Below are positions 35,453-47,189 of a DNA stretch of 64,000 nt, piece after piece (within the stretch, counting starts at the first letter, position 1; each line of letters starts with the position of its first letter). The notes under the pieces were generated by a model. It was given only the letters and a program-made list of their open reading frames with translations, did no database searches and had not been told where the DNA came from. Source of the stretch: Chromobotia macracanthus (taxonomy: Eukaryota; Chordata; Actinopteri; Cypriniformes; Botiidae); contig JAZGTH010000068.1 in the NCBI GenBank assembly GCA_036877525.1, forward strand, positions 1,606,501-1,670,500. Direction: 5' to 3'. The translations under genes were made by a program, and so were the position numbers.

Positions 35453-38400
35453 ATGGAAGACAGGGGTTTACTGCAGAATATCCGGAGACCACCCAAACCC
35501 AGCACACCTGTCCTAAGTATTTACAGTTATTTGTTTGTTTGTCTGTGTGTGTGTGAATGTAGTATGTTAAGTTGACATAGCTTACATAACTTCATTAAGG
35601 GTGATATTAATGGTTAAATGCTATGATAGTCTAGAACTATATTAATCCTTGGAAATTTCATGGAAAAGTATTTACAAAAACAATGTTGCAGCTAAACCAA
35701 GTAATTATCTTTGTCTTTATTTGTGTATGGGTTAGACTCAGGTAACACAAGTAGTGAACAGAGACCAACACTTTGCCTACACCAGTGGCCTTCAATTGTG
35801 ATGTGGGTCGCAACCCTAAAAAAGGTCACCATAACTCTGTATAGGCCTGTGGACAGTTGGGGTTGCTGTGATTTTGCCATCCTTTGTTGGTCCTGGAACA
35901 ACGTATAAAAACAGCCTTAATTTAAACTGTACCCATTGCCCAAACCCTAACCATAACTGACACAAGAAATAATTAGGAATGGTATACAAGCCTTTAATGC
36001 AGTCCTAAACCTAACACTGACCCCAAATTTAATCTTACAATCTGAGTGGTTAATAAAAAGTTTGTTTAAGGACTACCAATTTTGATCCAGGAACATATCT
36101 TGCATGGTGAAATCAGTTGCATATTATTATGAGCATTAAACATTGTTTTCTGCCTACTGTCCACAGAAAGTAACCATACAATTATTTATAATTAAAACAG
36201 GAAAATATGTATGCTTACCATCTTTTACAAGGGTGGAGAAAACATAGTTGTTGATGACAAAGGTTGTGTGTCCAATCAAGTTCAATTGTAATTTTCTATT
36301 AAAAAAAATTGTAAATGTAATTTTCATTTTTTTAAAAATCTATCTGTTGCTAGGTGTTAGCCAGTGCCAAGATCCACAGTTTGTTTAAAACCGTGAACAA
36401 AACTATACATGGATAAAAGGAAATGCTGTATATACCAAATATGGGTTACATTTTGTTTTGAGCTAGGTCTTGAGATGCCTCATTTAAAGTCTATATCCTG
36501 AAGCAAAACCAGTTTACACACTGCAGACTGAATTTATATTTACTCAGAAAGAAAAACTACTTCAGAATATAGCTACAAGCAGTGATGATGGGCCAAGCAC
36601 TATGGCGCCATTGCCAACGGCCTTTGTCATTTTATGTAGATCACTCAATGGTGGCGCTATGACTGACACAATAGCCACCTCCATGTCATCAGTCATAGGA
36701 CTAAACATCAATCTCAAATTTGAACAAAATTACTCAATTCACACAGCAGGTATGAGCCACTTCCTGTGTCTGTTTTTGGTCTTAAATTTATTTCCTTGCC
36801 ATGGCAACACCATTTGAGATATCAGAATTTGGTGCCAAATTTGGTGACAATCCCATAAAACGCCTAGGAGGAATATTTAAAAATTCAGCCTGGAATTGTA
36901 TGTGGAAAAATTCACATACAATCCAAAATGGCCAACTTTCTGTTGGGTGGAGCTAACGAAAGTAAAACTGAAAGTTGTCCACCTCGATGAGAACAATACA
37001 TGTACCAAGTTTGATGACCACAGGTAAAACCAGCCCCGTCACTTTAGTTAAAAGGGAGTACTACAGAGCCCCCCCCTCCACCACACCTGTTTATAAGCTT
37101 TTTCCCATGCTAACCCCTATGTGTGTGCCAAATTTCATGTCATTTCAAGCATGTTAAATGTCGCAAATATGTTGCCATGACAACAATATGTAAGATATTA
37201 AAAATCTTTTTAGAACTATATATCAGCCTTGTCTCTGTTATTCTGACCAAGACTGAAGTTACTTGGCTAAGTTTACTATTTTAAAGTTTGTTTTAAATGA
37301 CACATTTCCTATTGCAAGTTGGTTGCCCCATGACCGTGACTGATATCAATAGTGATATCAGTGTCATCAGCCCACCACAATAAATGTATTTGCCAAGTTT
37401 GAAGTCAATCACTTAATTCGTTTTGTAGATATTAGATACTTCCCATTTTTCCCCATAATTTTACCGCATCACCATGGCAACATCACGCAAGATATCAAAA
37501 ATCCCTTCACAATTTTGAATCTTCACTGTCTTTAATCTTCACCATATTTGGTGATGTTTGGAGTATATAAAAGTTTACAACAAACTTTTCAGAAAATCCA
37601 AAATGACTGACTTCCTGTTGGGTGGAGCTAAGGGGTGTCAGTTCAAAACTTGTTTGGTTCGACAAGATACACATTTCACGTTTATACAGGTGAGAGCATG
37701 TATGTTTGATATATGCACCATCTTTTTGTGCCCTGCTACCGAGCCACACCCCCCACCCCCGTCCCACCCATGTGCCAGACTTTCTTTCCAACTCTGACGT
37801 GTGTGCCACATTTTAGGACTTTATGAGGATGTTATGGGACCCAAAAGCCCTGAAAACCTTGAAAAAAACAATAATAATCCTATGGAAAACAATAGGGACC
37901 TTTGCACTTTGCAACTCCTTAGTAACTCCTTGTGTCCAGGTATAATTTAAATATTTCAATATAGTGTATTGTGATCTGTGTAATTTTCAGTTAGAAACAC
38001 AGCAAATTACAAATTTTATATTTATTTTCCTCTTACTAATGTTTTACAGTAATCTCCAAACTCATTATGATTGCTCTGCCCATCGCTCAGGTAGCAATTG
38101 GTATGCCTCTCTTCTTTTTGGCATTAATTTTTATAAACCAGTTGGCAAATCTGCAAACTTAAGAATACCATCTGTGTCCTCCTTTACAGGTGCAGTTCAT
38201 CTGCAGGAATGTCCAAAGCAGCCCTATATCCCCATTTATCTGCTGGTGTCAGGTGTGTTTGCACTTGTCTTGAGTTTGTTGTCCTGCCTGCCATGCGCTC
38301 AGGAACCAGAAGATGGCACTCAAAATTCTCTAAGTGGCCTCTGCACTGCCTGGAATTCATTGGTATCTCTGTTTCTCTTCTGCTGGTTTATTGCTGGTAA

Positions 38401-39767
38401 GGCAATATTGGAATTTGACATAAATGGCCATTGTTTTTATATTTATAGTCAAGTATATACTGGGAATAGTTCCAGTTATATTCATGGTTGACAATCAAAA
38501 AAGTTAGAATTTAGACATTACCAAAAGCATACTCTTGTACAATTAAAAGTTGAAAATAATAAACATGAATGCAAAAACAATTGCTTGAGTAAAAGTACAA
38601 AGTATTCACATTTGATTGTACTTAATTATATTTAGGTAAACATTTGTGTTTGCTTTCAAAATTGACTCTGAAACAGAAACTTTTTTTATTGAAACATGTT
38701 ATATAAACATATAACAACATACAACTTGTTTATAAACTGATCATTAGTCTTGTTCACAATTTCTCAGATGGACTCATTTGTCCAACCATAGCTATGATTA
38801 CTATAAAAATGCAGAAAGTTACTCCATATTATTATTACATGTAATTACATGACTCCTGCCCAGCATAGACAACCTGCCAAAATAGCTAGTGGAAGTGACT
38901 GCGTTACCTGCCACTGCTTAAATTGACCCGCATTTGGCGTGTTCATAGGTATTAATGCGAACATATGTGCCAATACAATAATTTTTGTCATTAGAAAATT
39001 ACAGATTTAAAACAATTTTTGAAATAGATTTGGAGCAAATAATGAAGAAAAACAGCCAATAAAAGCCTTAGATAGAGGGTAGCTCCTTGAAAACTCTTTA
39101 AAAAGCTTCTTAGGATAATAATTCCTCAAGAAACTGAGTGATAAAATGTTAAGGAAACATTTTTGTAAATTCTAGGCAAAGGGTGACTACATTGAAGATG
39201 CTAGAATACAACCTCATTTAATTAATTTTCTTTTTTTGTCACAACATCATTCCTAAAGTTAGATTTGTGTTATTTCATAGTTTTGATGAGTTTATTATTA
39301 TTCCAAAGCGTTTCCAGTTTTTTTTTCCCTTTTTGGCAAGTGTGCCAAAGACCCTCTGTATGTGTCTACACTGAAATAGTTTTATAAGAGTTTGTTTTTG
39401 TAAAAGCATTTGGTTGTACTAAATTCTGCCTCACGTATATTACAGGGTAGTTTATTAAAGTATATTACATTTATGACAAATGAATATGCCACAAGATATG
39501 AATAAACACATCAATATTTTGTTTTGTACCATCTTCACTCTTTACCTTTCTCCCCTTTCAGGTAACGTATGGATCTACTCAATCTACCAGCCTAATTATA
39601 CCCCTGGCTCAGACACGTATTGCAATAAGACATTGTATCTGTTTGCTTTCTGGACCACCACATTTGTTTATATTTTTCTGGGCCTGCTCTTTGTAGGGGG
39701 TTGCTGTATGTTGTTCTGCATGTGTTTGCTTGGAAGACTGAGCGGAAATGCTAATAATGATGTTTGA
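35453..39767 (+). CDS. tmem272: Transmembrane protein 272-like, four-span membrane protein
   Basis: Four exons, 35453-35516, 38050-38100, 38190-38396 and 39562-39767, join in frame to 175 residues ending with TGA at 39,765. The short N-terminus ('MEDRGLLQNIRRPPKPSTP') is polar and probably cytosolic. Four hydrophobic spans follow: about 23-42 ('KLIMIALPIAQVAIG'), 49-72 ('YIPIYLLVSGVFALVLSL'), 89-113 ('LVSLFLFCWFIAGNVWIY') and 131-164 ('LFAFWTTTFVYIFLGLLF'). Conserved-looking Cys pairs lie between spans, and 'CPKQPYIPIYL' is a hallmark I associate with TMEM272-like fish proteins. The function is not established. Donor 1 ('ctaa|gtattt') is weak but is the only one that keeps phase. Symbol assignment rests on remembered similarity; a lineage-specific paralogue is possible. 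Confidence 0.8.
36540..37940. repeat. Dispersed repeat with two-unit organisation in intron 1
   Basis: 'ctgttgggtggagctaa' occurs at about 36,938-36,954 and 37,614-37,630, each after 'aatccaaaatg...act'. 'caccatggcaacatcacg' and 'gttgccatgacaacaa' phrases also alternate. The unit is about 675 bp. The start ('agctacaagcagtgatgatg') and end ('gacctttgcactttgcaact') recall a repeat common in fish genomes. There is no protein coding. Confidence 0.6.
38980..39220 (+). repeat. Tc1-like 3' end fragment in intron 3 of the TMEM272-like gene
   Basis: Same family as 25,060-25,290: 'aattctaggcaaagggtgac' is shared with one mismatch, and both are preceded by 'tttgYcattagaaaa'. No transposase. Confidence 0.5.
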
Positions 39768-40041
39768 TAATCAGGGTTAGCAATCAAACCTACATTGATA
39801 CATTTATTTTTCTTTGCACTTTAGCTGTTTCAGTCCAGAACTGTTTTTCTCCTGCCCTTTATTGGTTTAGAGGCACTGATTAGATAAAATGTAAGCTTTT
39901 TCACTATTGATAATTGGCCATTGGCAGTTAGTTCTTGTGTAAAAATGTTGGGCATCAGTCTTTTTCAAAGAGAAAACATTAATTTCTCTGTTTAGTCAGA
40001 GTGTCAGATTATGCATTTGAGAGTGTTTTGACAATGGGATT

Positions 40042-40047
40042 AATAAA
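40042..40047 (+). terminator. Candidate polyadenylation signal of the TMEM272-like gene
   Basis: AATAAA in 'gggattaataaactg', 275 bases after the stop codon. The downstream sequence is T-rich ('tcatttgcttgttcatttgtg'). Confidence 0.45.
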
Positions 40048-40194
40048 CTGATATATAACATCATGTTACCCATCATTTGCTTGTTCATTTGTGTATTATT
40101 GTAGATTATTTTATAGCTCTCTGAAATACTTCAATCACAGCATTCAGGGGTTAAATATTTGTGTTTGACTGCTAAAATTAAACATTATTATAAA

Positions 40195-40425
40195 CAGTGC
40201 ATTCGGGAATTATTCACAGAACTTTGCCTTTTCCACATTTTATGTTACAGGCTTATTCCAGAATAGATTAAATTCATAATTTTCCTCAAATTTATACAAA
40301 CAACACTCCATAATGACAACGTGAAAGAAGTTTGTTTGAAATCTTTGGAAAATTATTAGGCTGTAACAACAAAATGTGGATAAGGTGAAGCGCTGTGAAT
40401 ACTTATGCATTGTATATAGTGGTTT
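40195..40425. mobile_element. Tc1/mariner-type miniature element
   Basis: The left end 'cagtgcattcgggaattatt' with 'attcacagaactttgcc' mirrors the right end '...ggtgaagcgctgtgaat acttatgcattgta'. Both have 'ttccacattttatgtt / caacaaaatgtgga' inside. About 230 bp, no coding. It may be flanked by TA as expected for Tc1/mariner, but TA is frequent here. Confidence 0.65.
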
Positions 40426-40599
40426 GTACAATGTTGCATTGCTTTAAAGGAGCTTTACATATGATGAAAAATAAAACAGAAAATTGTCAAACATACAAAC
40501 GATAAACAGAATTCATGGTATTATTGAAAGTTTAATTGTTTATTATGAGATGTATATTAATGAAACTAATAAGGAAAATAGATTGACTAAAAGAGTATA

Positions 40600-41826
40600 C
40601 AGTTATGTGAAAAAATTAGGACACCCTATGAAAGCCTGTGTATTTTTGAAACATTTTTGCAACATTTTGGATATATGGATATTTAATCTCAATTTTAATA
40701 ATACAGAGAGATTAAAGTAATATATCTAAGCAATTAAAACTGAAGACAGGACTTTCTGTAAAATGTAATTACACAAAATGCAAATTCAAACTGAGGCAAA
40801 AGTTAGGACACCCTCACATGTATTCCCTCTTAAAATGGCTCAAATCACACACAGGTGTATCACACCAGGTGCACATAATTAGTAGATCGTTACTCAGCAT
40901 TTTGAATGAGGCTTACCCTATCTAAACCTCAGACTTTTAGTTTGGTGTGCTCCTGACTGTTGAAGTGAGAGTGAGCACCATGGTGGGAGCAAAAGAGCTG
41001 TCAGAGGCCTTCAGAAAAAAAAAACTTGTAGCATCCTATGAGTTTGGTAAGGGATTTAAAAGGATCTCAAAAGATTTTGTAATCACCCATTCCACTTTCC
41101 AGAAGATTGTCTATGGAAGAAGTGGAGGGCTTTCAAAACAACTGCCAACATGCCCAGGTCTGGTCGCCCCAGCAAGTTCACCCCAAGAGCAGACCGCAAG
41201 ATGCTTAAAGAGGTCTCCAAAAACCCTAAAATGTCATCTCGGGACCTACAGCAGGTTCTGGCTACTGTTGATGTAAAAGTGCATGCCTCTACAATCAGAA
41301 AGAGACTGCACAAGTTTAACTTGCATGGGAGGTGTGCAAGGAGGAAACCTTTGCTCTCTGAGAGAAACATCAAGGCCAGACTGACATTTGCCAGAGAGAA
41401 TGTTGACAAAGACCAGGACTTCTGGAACAATGTTCTTTGGACAGATGAGTCCAAAATTGAATTATTTGGACACCAAAGCAGAGGACATGTTTGGCCTAAA
41501 CCAAAGACAGCATTCCAGGAAAGGAACCTCATACCAACTGTGAAGCATGGAGGTGGAAGTGTCATGGTTTGGGGCTGCTTTGCTGCAGCAGGACTTGGTC
41601 AACTCACCATCATAGAATCCACCATGAATTCTACTGTGTATCAGAAGGTGCTTAAAGAACATGTGAGACCATCTGTTAGAAAATTAAAGCTGAAGCGGAA
41701 CTGGACCATGCAATATGACAATAGCCCAAAACATACTATTAAATCAACCAAAGACTGGCTGAAAAGACAGAAATGGAGAGTCCTGGAATTGCCATGTCAA
41801 AGTCCAGATCTGAATCCCATTATCAT
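40600..41826 (+). pseudogene. Tc1-like transposase, frameshifted and 3'-truncated
   Basis: The element's left end reads 'agttatgtgaaaaaattagg acaccc' (40,600), and 'aaaagttaggacaccc' repeats inward at about 40,798, as in IR/DR-type Tc1 ends. The protein begins at ATG 40,980 ('MVGAKELSEAFRKKK', paired-like helix-turn-helix). A frameshift occurs between about 41,110 and 41,125. The reading then continues at 41,150 ('MPRSGRPSKFTPRADRKM') through the catalytic core: first Asp in 'WTDESKIELFG' (about 41,438), second Asp in 'QYDNSPKHT' (about 41,711). It breaks off right after 'SPDLNPI' (about 41,820), where the catalytic Glu should follow. There it joins a 'catgctaaatcatgctagca' repeat scrap. It lacks the third catalytic residue and the right inverted repeat, so it is dead. 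Confidence 0.88.
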
Positions 41827-42177
41827 GCTAAATCATGCTAGCATGTTAAAACATGTTAGGATTGTGTGCAATTTTGCCACTCACAGGTACATTTTCTGAA
41901 GAAAATGTACCTATCTAGTTTTTGAATACAGTACTTTAACAAACCTGTGCTTCATTTTGTCTATTTTTTACAGCTCTTTTATTATAATACTTCTGGTTGC
42001 TATGCATTTTCATAGCCTCACAATGTAAATCATTTGATTTGTGTTTACATATACTGTAATTTTTGTACTTTTCTCGAAGCTGTTCATTTCTCTTGTACTT
42101 TTCCCTACTACATTTCTTTATTGACTCTTAGTAAGCGTTTCTCTTTGTTAGTGAAATCCTCATGATATCTTTTCTTT

Positions 42178-42308
42178 CCTGTAGCTCAGCTGGTAGAGCA
42201 TTGTATTAGCAGTCCAAAGGTTGTGGGTTTCAGGGAACACAAATTGTATACCTTGAAAATACTGTAAGTCACTTTGGATTAAAGCGTCTGCCAAATGCGT
42301 AAATGTGA
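42178..42308 (+). mobile_element. tRNA-derived SINE
   Basis: The head 'ctgtagctcagctggtagag' is an intact A-box region. 'ggttgtgggtttcaggg' is a degenerate B-box. The tail 'gtaagtcactttggatt aaagcgtctgccaaatgcgt' is the standard fish SINE tail. The tRNA part does not fold as a complete tRNA, so this is not a tRNA gene. Confidence 0.8.
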
Positions 42309-42679
42309 TATCTTTTATTTATCTGGTTATTTTTTTTTCTGTCTTTTCTCAGGATTACTGTTGTATTGGAATTTGAGTCTAATAAGTTTACAAGGGTCAG
42401 AAGTAGCACCAAGTACCATCTTTGGTTTTAGTTGTACACACTGTACAACTACTATCATGTTTTGAGTAAATTGCTCTCTATTTATAACTATATGAGATTG
42501 GAAGATTACTATTTTATCTACTTCTATGTGTAAATATGTCTACACCAGTCAAATCACTGGCTGTCTGTATTTCCAGCTCTGATGCCCAGGTTCTGACGAA
42601 TTTCATTCTAGATTTGACAATACAGTCCACAACAAAACAGTATCCTTAATTACAATAAATTACAATGTAAATTACAGTC

Positions 42680-42890
42680 ACGTATTCCATTGATCAAAGC
42701 TGATCCCGCTCAAAGTCTCTGCTGCTTCTTTAAATCAGTATTAGTTCAGGTGTTTTTTACATATGACTAAGATTAATTAGTACCAATGCCTCTCTGATAA
42801 TTTTGCCTTTTAATGGGTATGAACTTGTCCTAATATCAATCTTGGAGTGGAATCTGTTTAGAGGTGGTCTGTAATTTCTTACACCTCTGA
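42680..42890 (+). repeat. Dispersed repeat, copy 2
   Basis: Matches 28,311-28,530 in order: 'tgatcaaagctgatccc', 'aatcagtattagttcagg', 'cttggagtggaatctgttta' (about 42,841-42,860), 'gtctgtaatttcttaca'. It is adjacent to the OTU-like scrap on its right. Confidence 0.7.
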
Positions 42891-42927
42891 CTGTTTTTTG
42901 CCTAATTGTGCATCACAACAGCTCACC

Positions 42928-43045
42928 TCATGTTTCTTGTTCACTTCCGCTTATTGCATATGTTAATGCTTTGAAAAAGCAGTTACCATCTGCCAGAATA
43001 CTTTTGATTTCACAAGGTTCGTGCATTTCAATAATATTATTTGTA
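42928..43045 (-). pseudogene. OTU-type cysteine protease fragment
   Basis: The last part of the read-through frame reads 'IKSILADGNCFFKALTYAI'. This matches the N-terminal active-site motif of OTU deubiquitinase-like proteases (D-G-N-C-F-F-R-A-L); the nucleophile would be the Cys at 42,979-42,981. The rest of the domain, with the catalytic His, is not present before the stop at 42,928. OTU domains occur in host deubiquitinases and in some fish transposons such as Helitrons. The source is undetermined. Confidence 0.6.
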
Positions 43046-44465
43046 TTATTCTGTTCTTTTACAACGCAGCTCATCAACACGTATGAAGCCTCGTCCAGGA
43101 TTGAAGATGAAGTCATCATGAAACAGGCAGGCAGAAAAGATAATTTAACACTTAAAAGACGTTTAGGGACTGAAGACACCAAGTGAAGAAGTGTTTCAGG
43201 TGTAATTTTGTCCCATTCTTGCTGCAAACAAGTCTTAAGGTGGGCCACAGTACGGGGTCTTCGTTGTCGCATTTTGCGCTTCAAAATCGGGACTGCAGGC
43301 AGGCCAGTCAAGTACCTGTGTCCTCTTTCTCCACAGCCAGGACTTTTGTAATGTGTGCGGAATGTGTTTTTTTCCTTATCTTGTTGAAATATGCATGGAC
43401 GTCCCTGGAAAAGATGTCTTTTTGAAGGCCGCATATTGTGCTCCAAAATCTCTATGTACTTTTCAGCATTAATGGTGCCATCACAGAAGTGCAAGTTACC
43501 TTTACCAAGGGCACTGACACAACCCCATACCATGACAGACCCTGCCTTTTGGACTTGTTGCTGGTAACAGTCTGGATGATCCTTTTCGTCTTTGGTCCGG
43601 AGCACACGGTGTCCATTTCTCCCAAAAAATACTTGAAATACTGATTTATCTGACCACAGTACACGTTTCCACTGTGTGATGGTCCATCCCAGATGCCTCC
43701 GAGCCCAGAGAAGTCGACGGCGCTTCTGGACACTGTTAACACAGGGCTTCCTTTTGGCACAGTACAGTTTTAACTGACATTTGTGGATGTAACTACGTAT
43801 TGTTGTACTTGACAAAGGTTTGCCAAAGTAGTCCTGAGCCCATGTGGTGATATTGCTTATAGATGAATGACGATTCTTGATGCAGTGCCGCCTGAGGGAT
43901 CGGAGAGCACGGTTGTTCAGCTTAGGCTTGCGCCCTTGTCCTTTACACACTGAAATTCCTCCACATTCCTTTAATCTTTTATGTTATGCACTGTTGAAGG
44001 TGAAATAAGCAAATGTCTTCCTATCTTTCTTTGAGGAACATTGTTTTTAAACATTTCAGTAATTTTCTCACGTATTTGTTGGCAAACTGGCGATTCTCAG
44101 CCCATCTTTGCTCCTAAAGGACTAGACCTTTCTTGGATGCTGCTTTTGTACCAAATCATAATAACAATCACCTGTTGACATCACCTGTTTCAAATCACAT
44201 CATTATAATTATAACCAATTTACCTGATTACTAGCCCTAAATTGCTTTTTTTTCAAAACTTTTTTTGAAATGTGTTGCAAGAACCAAAATAGGAATTTTG
44301 TTTTTTTGAAGAAAAAACAATAATAATCATGAGGAACACATTAAATAATGTGCTGTTGTATTGTCTGCAATGAAATAAAAGTAAAAGTAAATTTAGAAAT
44401 CACTACTTTCTTTTTTTATTTATGTTTTCCATACTGTCCCAACTTTTTCTGATTTCGGGTTGTAC
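42928..44465 (-). pseudogene. Tc1-like transposase, internally deleted, with read-through tail
   Basis: The left end of the element (in its own direction) lies near 44,440-44,465 ('catactgtcccaactttttc' on the plus strand). An open frame runs 43,950 to 42,928 (340 residues). It has helix-turn-helix DNA-binding parts ('LNNRALRSLRRHCIKNRHSS') and the first catalytic Asp in 'WSDKSVFQVFFG', where the usual DE is DK. The second Asp is in 'FQQDKEKN'. Then comes a deletion that removes the 'SPDLxPIE' box with the catalytic Glu, followed by the C-terminal part 'KRKMRQRRPRTVAHLK'. Tc1 similarity ends near residue 271 (about 43,140), but the frame stays open for about 70 more residues into unrelated DNA. 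Not functional as a transposase. Confidence 0.88.
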
Positions 44466-44562
44466 AAACGCAGGTAGGTATTGTATATTAGGTATATTGT
44501 ATATTACTGTACTGTAATAGACAAATTTATTCTGTTGCCTTTTGAATTTACATAATTTAGAG

Positions 44563-45184
44563 TCATGAAGGCAGGCAAACCCCACACATTTTCATCTTTG
44601 TGAATGAGGCTGGTTTCAACATGGCCAAAACACGGCAGCGAGGAAGGAATGTGATTGGGAAAAGAGCCGCAGTGGATGTCCCAGGCTGGAGGGGTGCTAA
44701 CATCACAATGTGTGCTGCAATATCCACTAATGGACTGCTATTACACAAACCACTAATTGGGCCATACAACACCTTCTACAACAGCGCCTTCTTTCATTCC
44801 TGCATGCCCTCTATGGAAGGGTTGTTTTAGATGAGCAAAGACATGCTGTGAGGTGAAATCAGCCAGCTTTTATAATTATATGGGACAATGTAGCATTTCA
44901 CCACTCTTGTGCAGTCACAGAGTGGTTTGCAGCCCATCCCAGGAAGGTGTCACTTTTCCTCCCACCTTACTCTCCATTCCTCAGCGCCATAGAGGAATTC
45001 TTTTCCTCATGATCAAAAATACCTCCTGGACGCATTAAATGCGGGATGCCTGGACATATTAGCAGAATATTGCCAGGGATGGATCAGACATGCCAAAAGA
45101 TTTTTTCCTAGGTGTATTGCCCTAGAAGACATACAATGTGACGTGGATGAGAATCTGTGGCTGAATGCAGAAGATAGAGTTGAC
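44563..45184 (+). pseudogene. DDE (IS630/Tc1-like) transposase C-terminal half, decayed
   Basis: 'FVNEAGFNMAKTRQRGRNVI' near 44,598-44,657 is the first catalytic box, with Asn where the family has Asp. 'GPYNTFYNSAFF' near 44,760 follows. After a deletion, pieces around 44,875-44,960 ('WDN', 'FHHS' and 'WFAAHP' type remains, in other frames) and 45,020-45,183 ('LNAGCLDILAEYCQGWIRHA') follow, closing with 'DVDENLWLNAEDRVD'. Several stops and shifts occur. The N-terminal DNA-binding half is absent, and the piece abuts the Tc1 element on its left. Confidence 0.75.
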
Positions 45185-46769
45185 TAGCATGCCTACAGTG
45201 GTGTAAATTCTTGTATTTGGGAATAACTTCTAAAAATAAAAATACAAATAAAAAACACATCTGATTACTATAATTCTTGTAACATATATTGCAGTAAACA
45301 GTAGAGGTGTTTTTTACAGAGGAAAACATTGTTTAATGCTACCTGTTGTTAGTGTTTTGTAGGTCATTGTATTATAGATGACCAAATGTGTTTGGTGATA
45401 GACAACCTTTTAGTGTTTTGAAAGAATGGGCTGATTTGTTAGTGTTTTGCCAGAATGGGCTGATCTGACACATGAATGAAGTGTATTGATAGTCAGGAGA
45501 ACTGTGTGAAGAGTTTTGCAAAATTCACCCAAGTATGGAGAAATGTGTCCTAGCGATTGCAAAAAAAATAAACTGTAGGAATCTGATCAAGATTTTTACA
45601 TTTGTAAACACTTAAAAATGAAGAAATGCTTATTAAAAACTTTATAAAACTTATCAAAAGCTTTATAGAAGTCTAAAAATAAAAAAAACCCATCTTCAAT
45701 CTTCAATTTCCTGGTTATACTCCAGCAATTTATGAAAAGTATTTTGAATTTATGAATAGTATTTTGTACATGTGAATTGTGCTATGCATTTATGAATTAT
45801 GTTTTGTAAATTATATTTATTACTATTTTCTATTATTATTGAAACAATTTTGGCTCCATATGTTATCTCCATTTATAAAACTGACAAAATCTTTTAAAAT
45901 CTTTAAAATGTTTAGAAAAATCTTTAACTTTCCATGAAATTGTTCTGTTTTACTCTCTATAAACATATATACGTTATAAAATTACTGATGGCCGTAAACA
46001 AACAAAAAAAAAAAAAAACACGCGCACAACAAATTCCCACCATACTGCACACCTGAACAAAAGATGAATAAACTGAGTGGTATTATAATTATAATAATAT
46101 AATAAGTAAAATAAGTTCTTAAACCCCGATAATTGCTGCTTGCAGCTAGGAGATCAAGTGCAAAGCGCTAAAACCATGTTGTAATTTTTGTATTTTTTAT
46201 TTTATTATCATTTGTAATTGTTGGAATTTTTATTGAATGGTTCAAGCACGAACCAGATTGTCACATACTTTATCTTATCTGCACTTATCTATCTTATCTG
46301 CTAATCCTAATTTATTGTACACTTTAAAACATGTCTGCTGTAATTGGATTTAAATTTTTATATAAAAGACATTATGAGGTAACATGCTAAGTTTAATGAA
46401 TATGTTTAATGAAAGGGGAGATAACAGCAATTTTTGTAAAGATCAACCACATCATCTCAGCTGAAGACTGTAGTTCTGTATGTCCAGTAGAGGGCATTAC
46501 AGGATTACAGGTCCTTGCAAGCCAGCAGTATTTACTTTACTTGAAGAATAAAAAATAAAATACATAAAATAAATGATTTACATAATTTACTCTGAATTTT
46601 GTAATTGGTTTGCAAGGAAAAATCCTGTTGAATTGCATTAGATAGACAAAATCCTGGAATGTTTTATTCATTTTTTTTGACTGAAGACAGACATAAAGGT
46701 CTTGAATGACATGGGGGTGAATAAATTATCAGGAAAGTTTTATTATGGAGTGGCCATATCCTTTAAGTG
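45185..46769. other. Intergenic, AT-rich repeat tail
   Basis: 45,350-45,560 has repeated 'ttagtgttttg' phrases ('tagtgttttgaaagaatggg' and 'tagtgttttgccagaatggg') and probably continues the DDE element. 46,130-46,260 is a scrap of the 'ggttcaagcacgaacc' repeat. No gene. Confidence 0.45.
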
Positions 46770-46835
46770 TAAGGGATCTTTTTAATGGAAGTCAATGGGG
46801 CGGTTGCTAGGGCATGGCTATGAAGTTAAAATGTT
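46770..46835 (+). repeat. Short copy of the 'ggttgctagggcatgg' repeat
   Basis: 'tttaatggaagtcaatgggg' and 'cggttgctagggcatggcta' match phrases of the 430-2,600 family. Confidence 0.7.
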
Positions 46836-47082
46836 AAAATCAACTTCAGACACAATATCGAGTGAACCGTTCTAAAAGGGAAACGTCTCCATTTAGGACA
46901 TTTTGAAGTGTTCATCTCTTGGCTAATAGCCTTTCATCACATCACAGCCATAAACTTAAATTGTATAATACGCAAATAAATCTGACAACAATGCTATAAT
47001 ACATTTCTCTTCTTTAAATGAAGTTTATTTAACAAAGTTCGGGAGAAGCACTGTCATGTAATCCAACCAATCATCGCGCAGG

Positions 47083-47086
<4 letters not shown>

Positions 47087-47139
<53 letters not shown>

Positions 47140-47147
47140 TATATATC
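47087..47147. repeat. (AT)n microsatellite
   Basis: Uninterrupted AT dinucleotides over about 49 bases, then 'attatatatat'. It probably varies in length between individuals. Confidence 0.95.
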
Positions 47148-47189
47148 CTCACCTCTGTCCTATGACAGTCTTGCAGCATCCCTCTGCCA

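Noticed and set aside
37964..38491. A 175-residue open frame
   Set aside because: It runs through exons 2 and 3 of the TMEM272-like gene and the intron between them, which happens to be open. The spliced model with consistent phases is preferred.
42178..42250. A tRNA gene
   Set aside because: The A-box is good but the B-box and acceptor stem are broken, and the SINE tail follows, so it is a SINE head.
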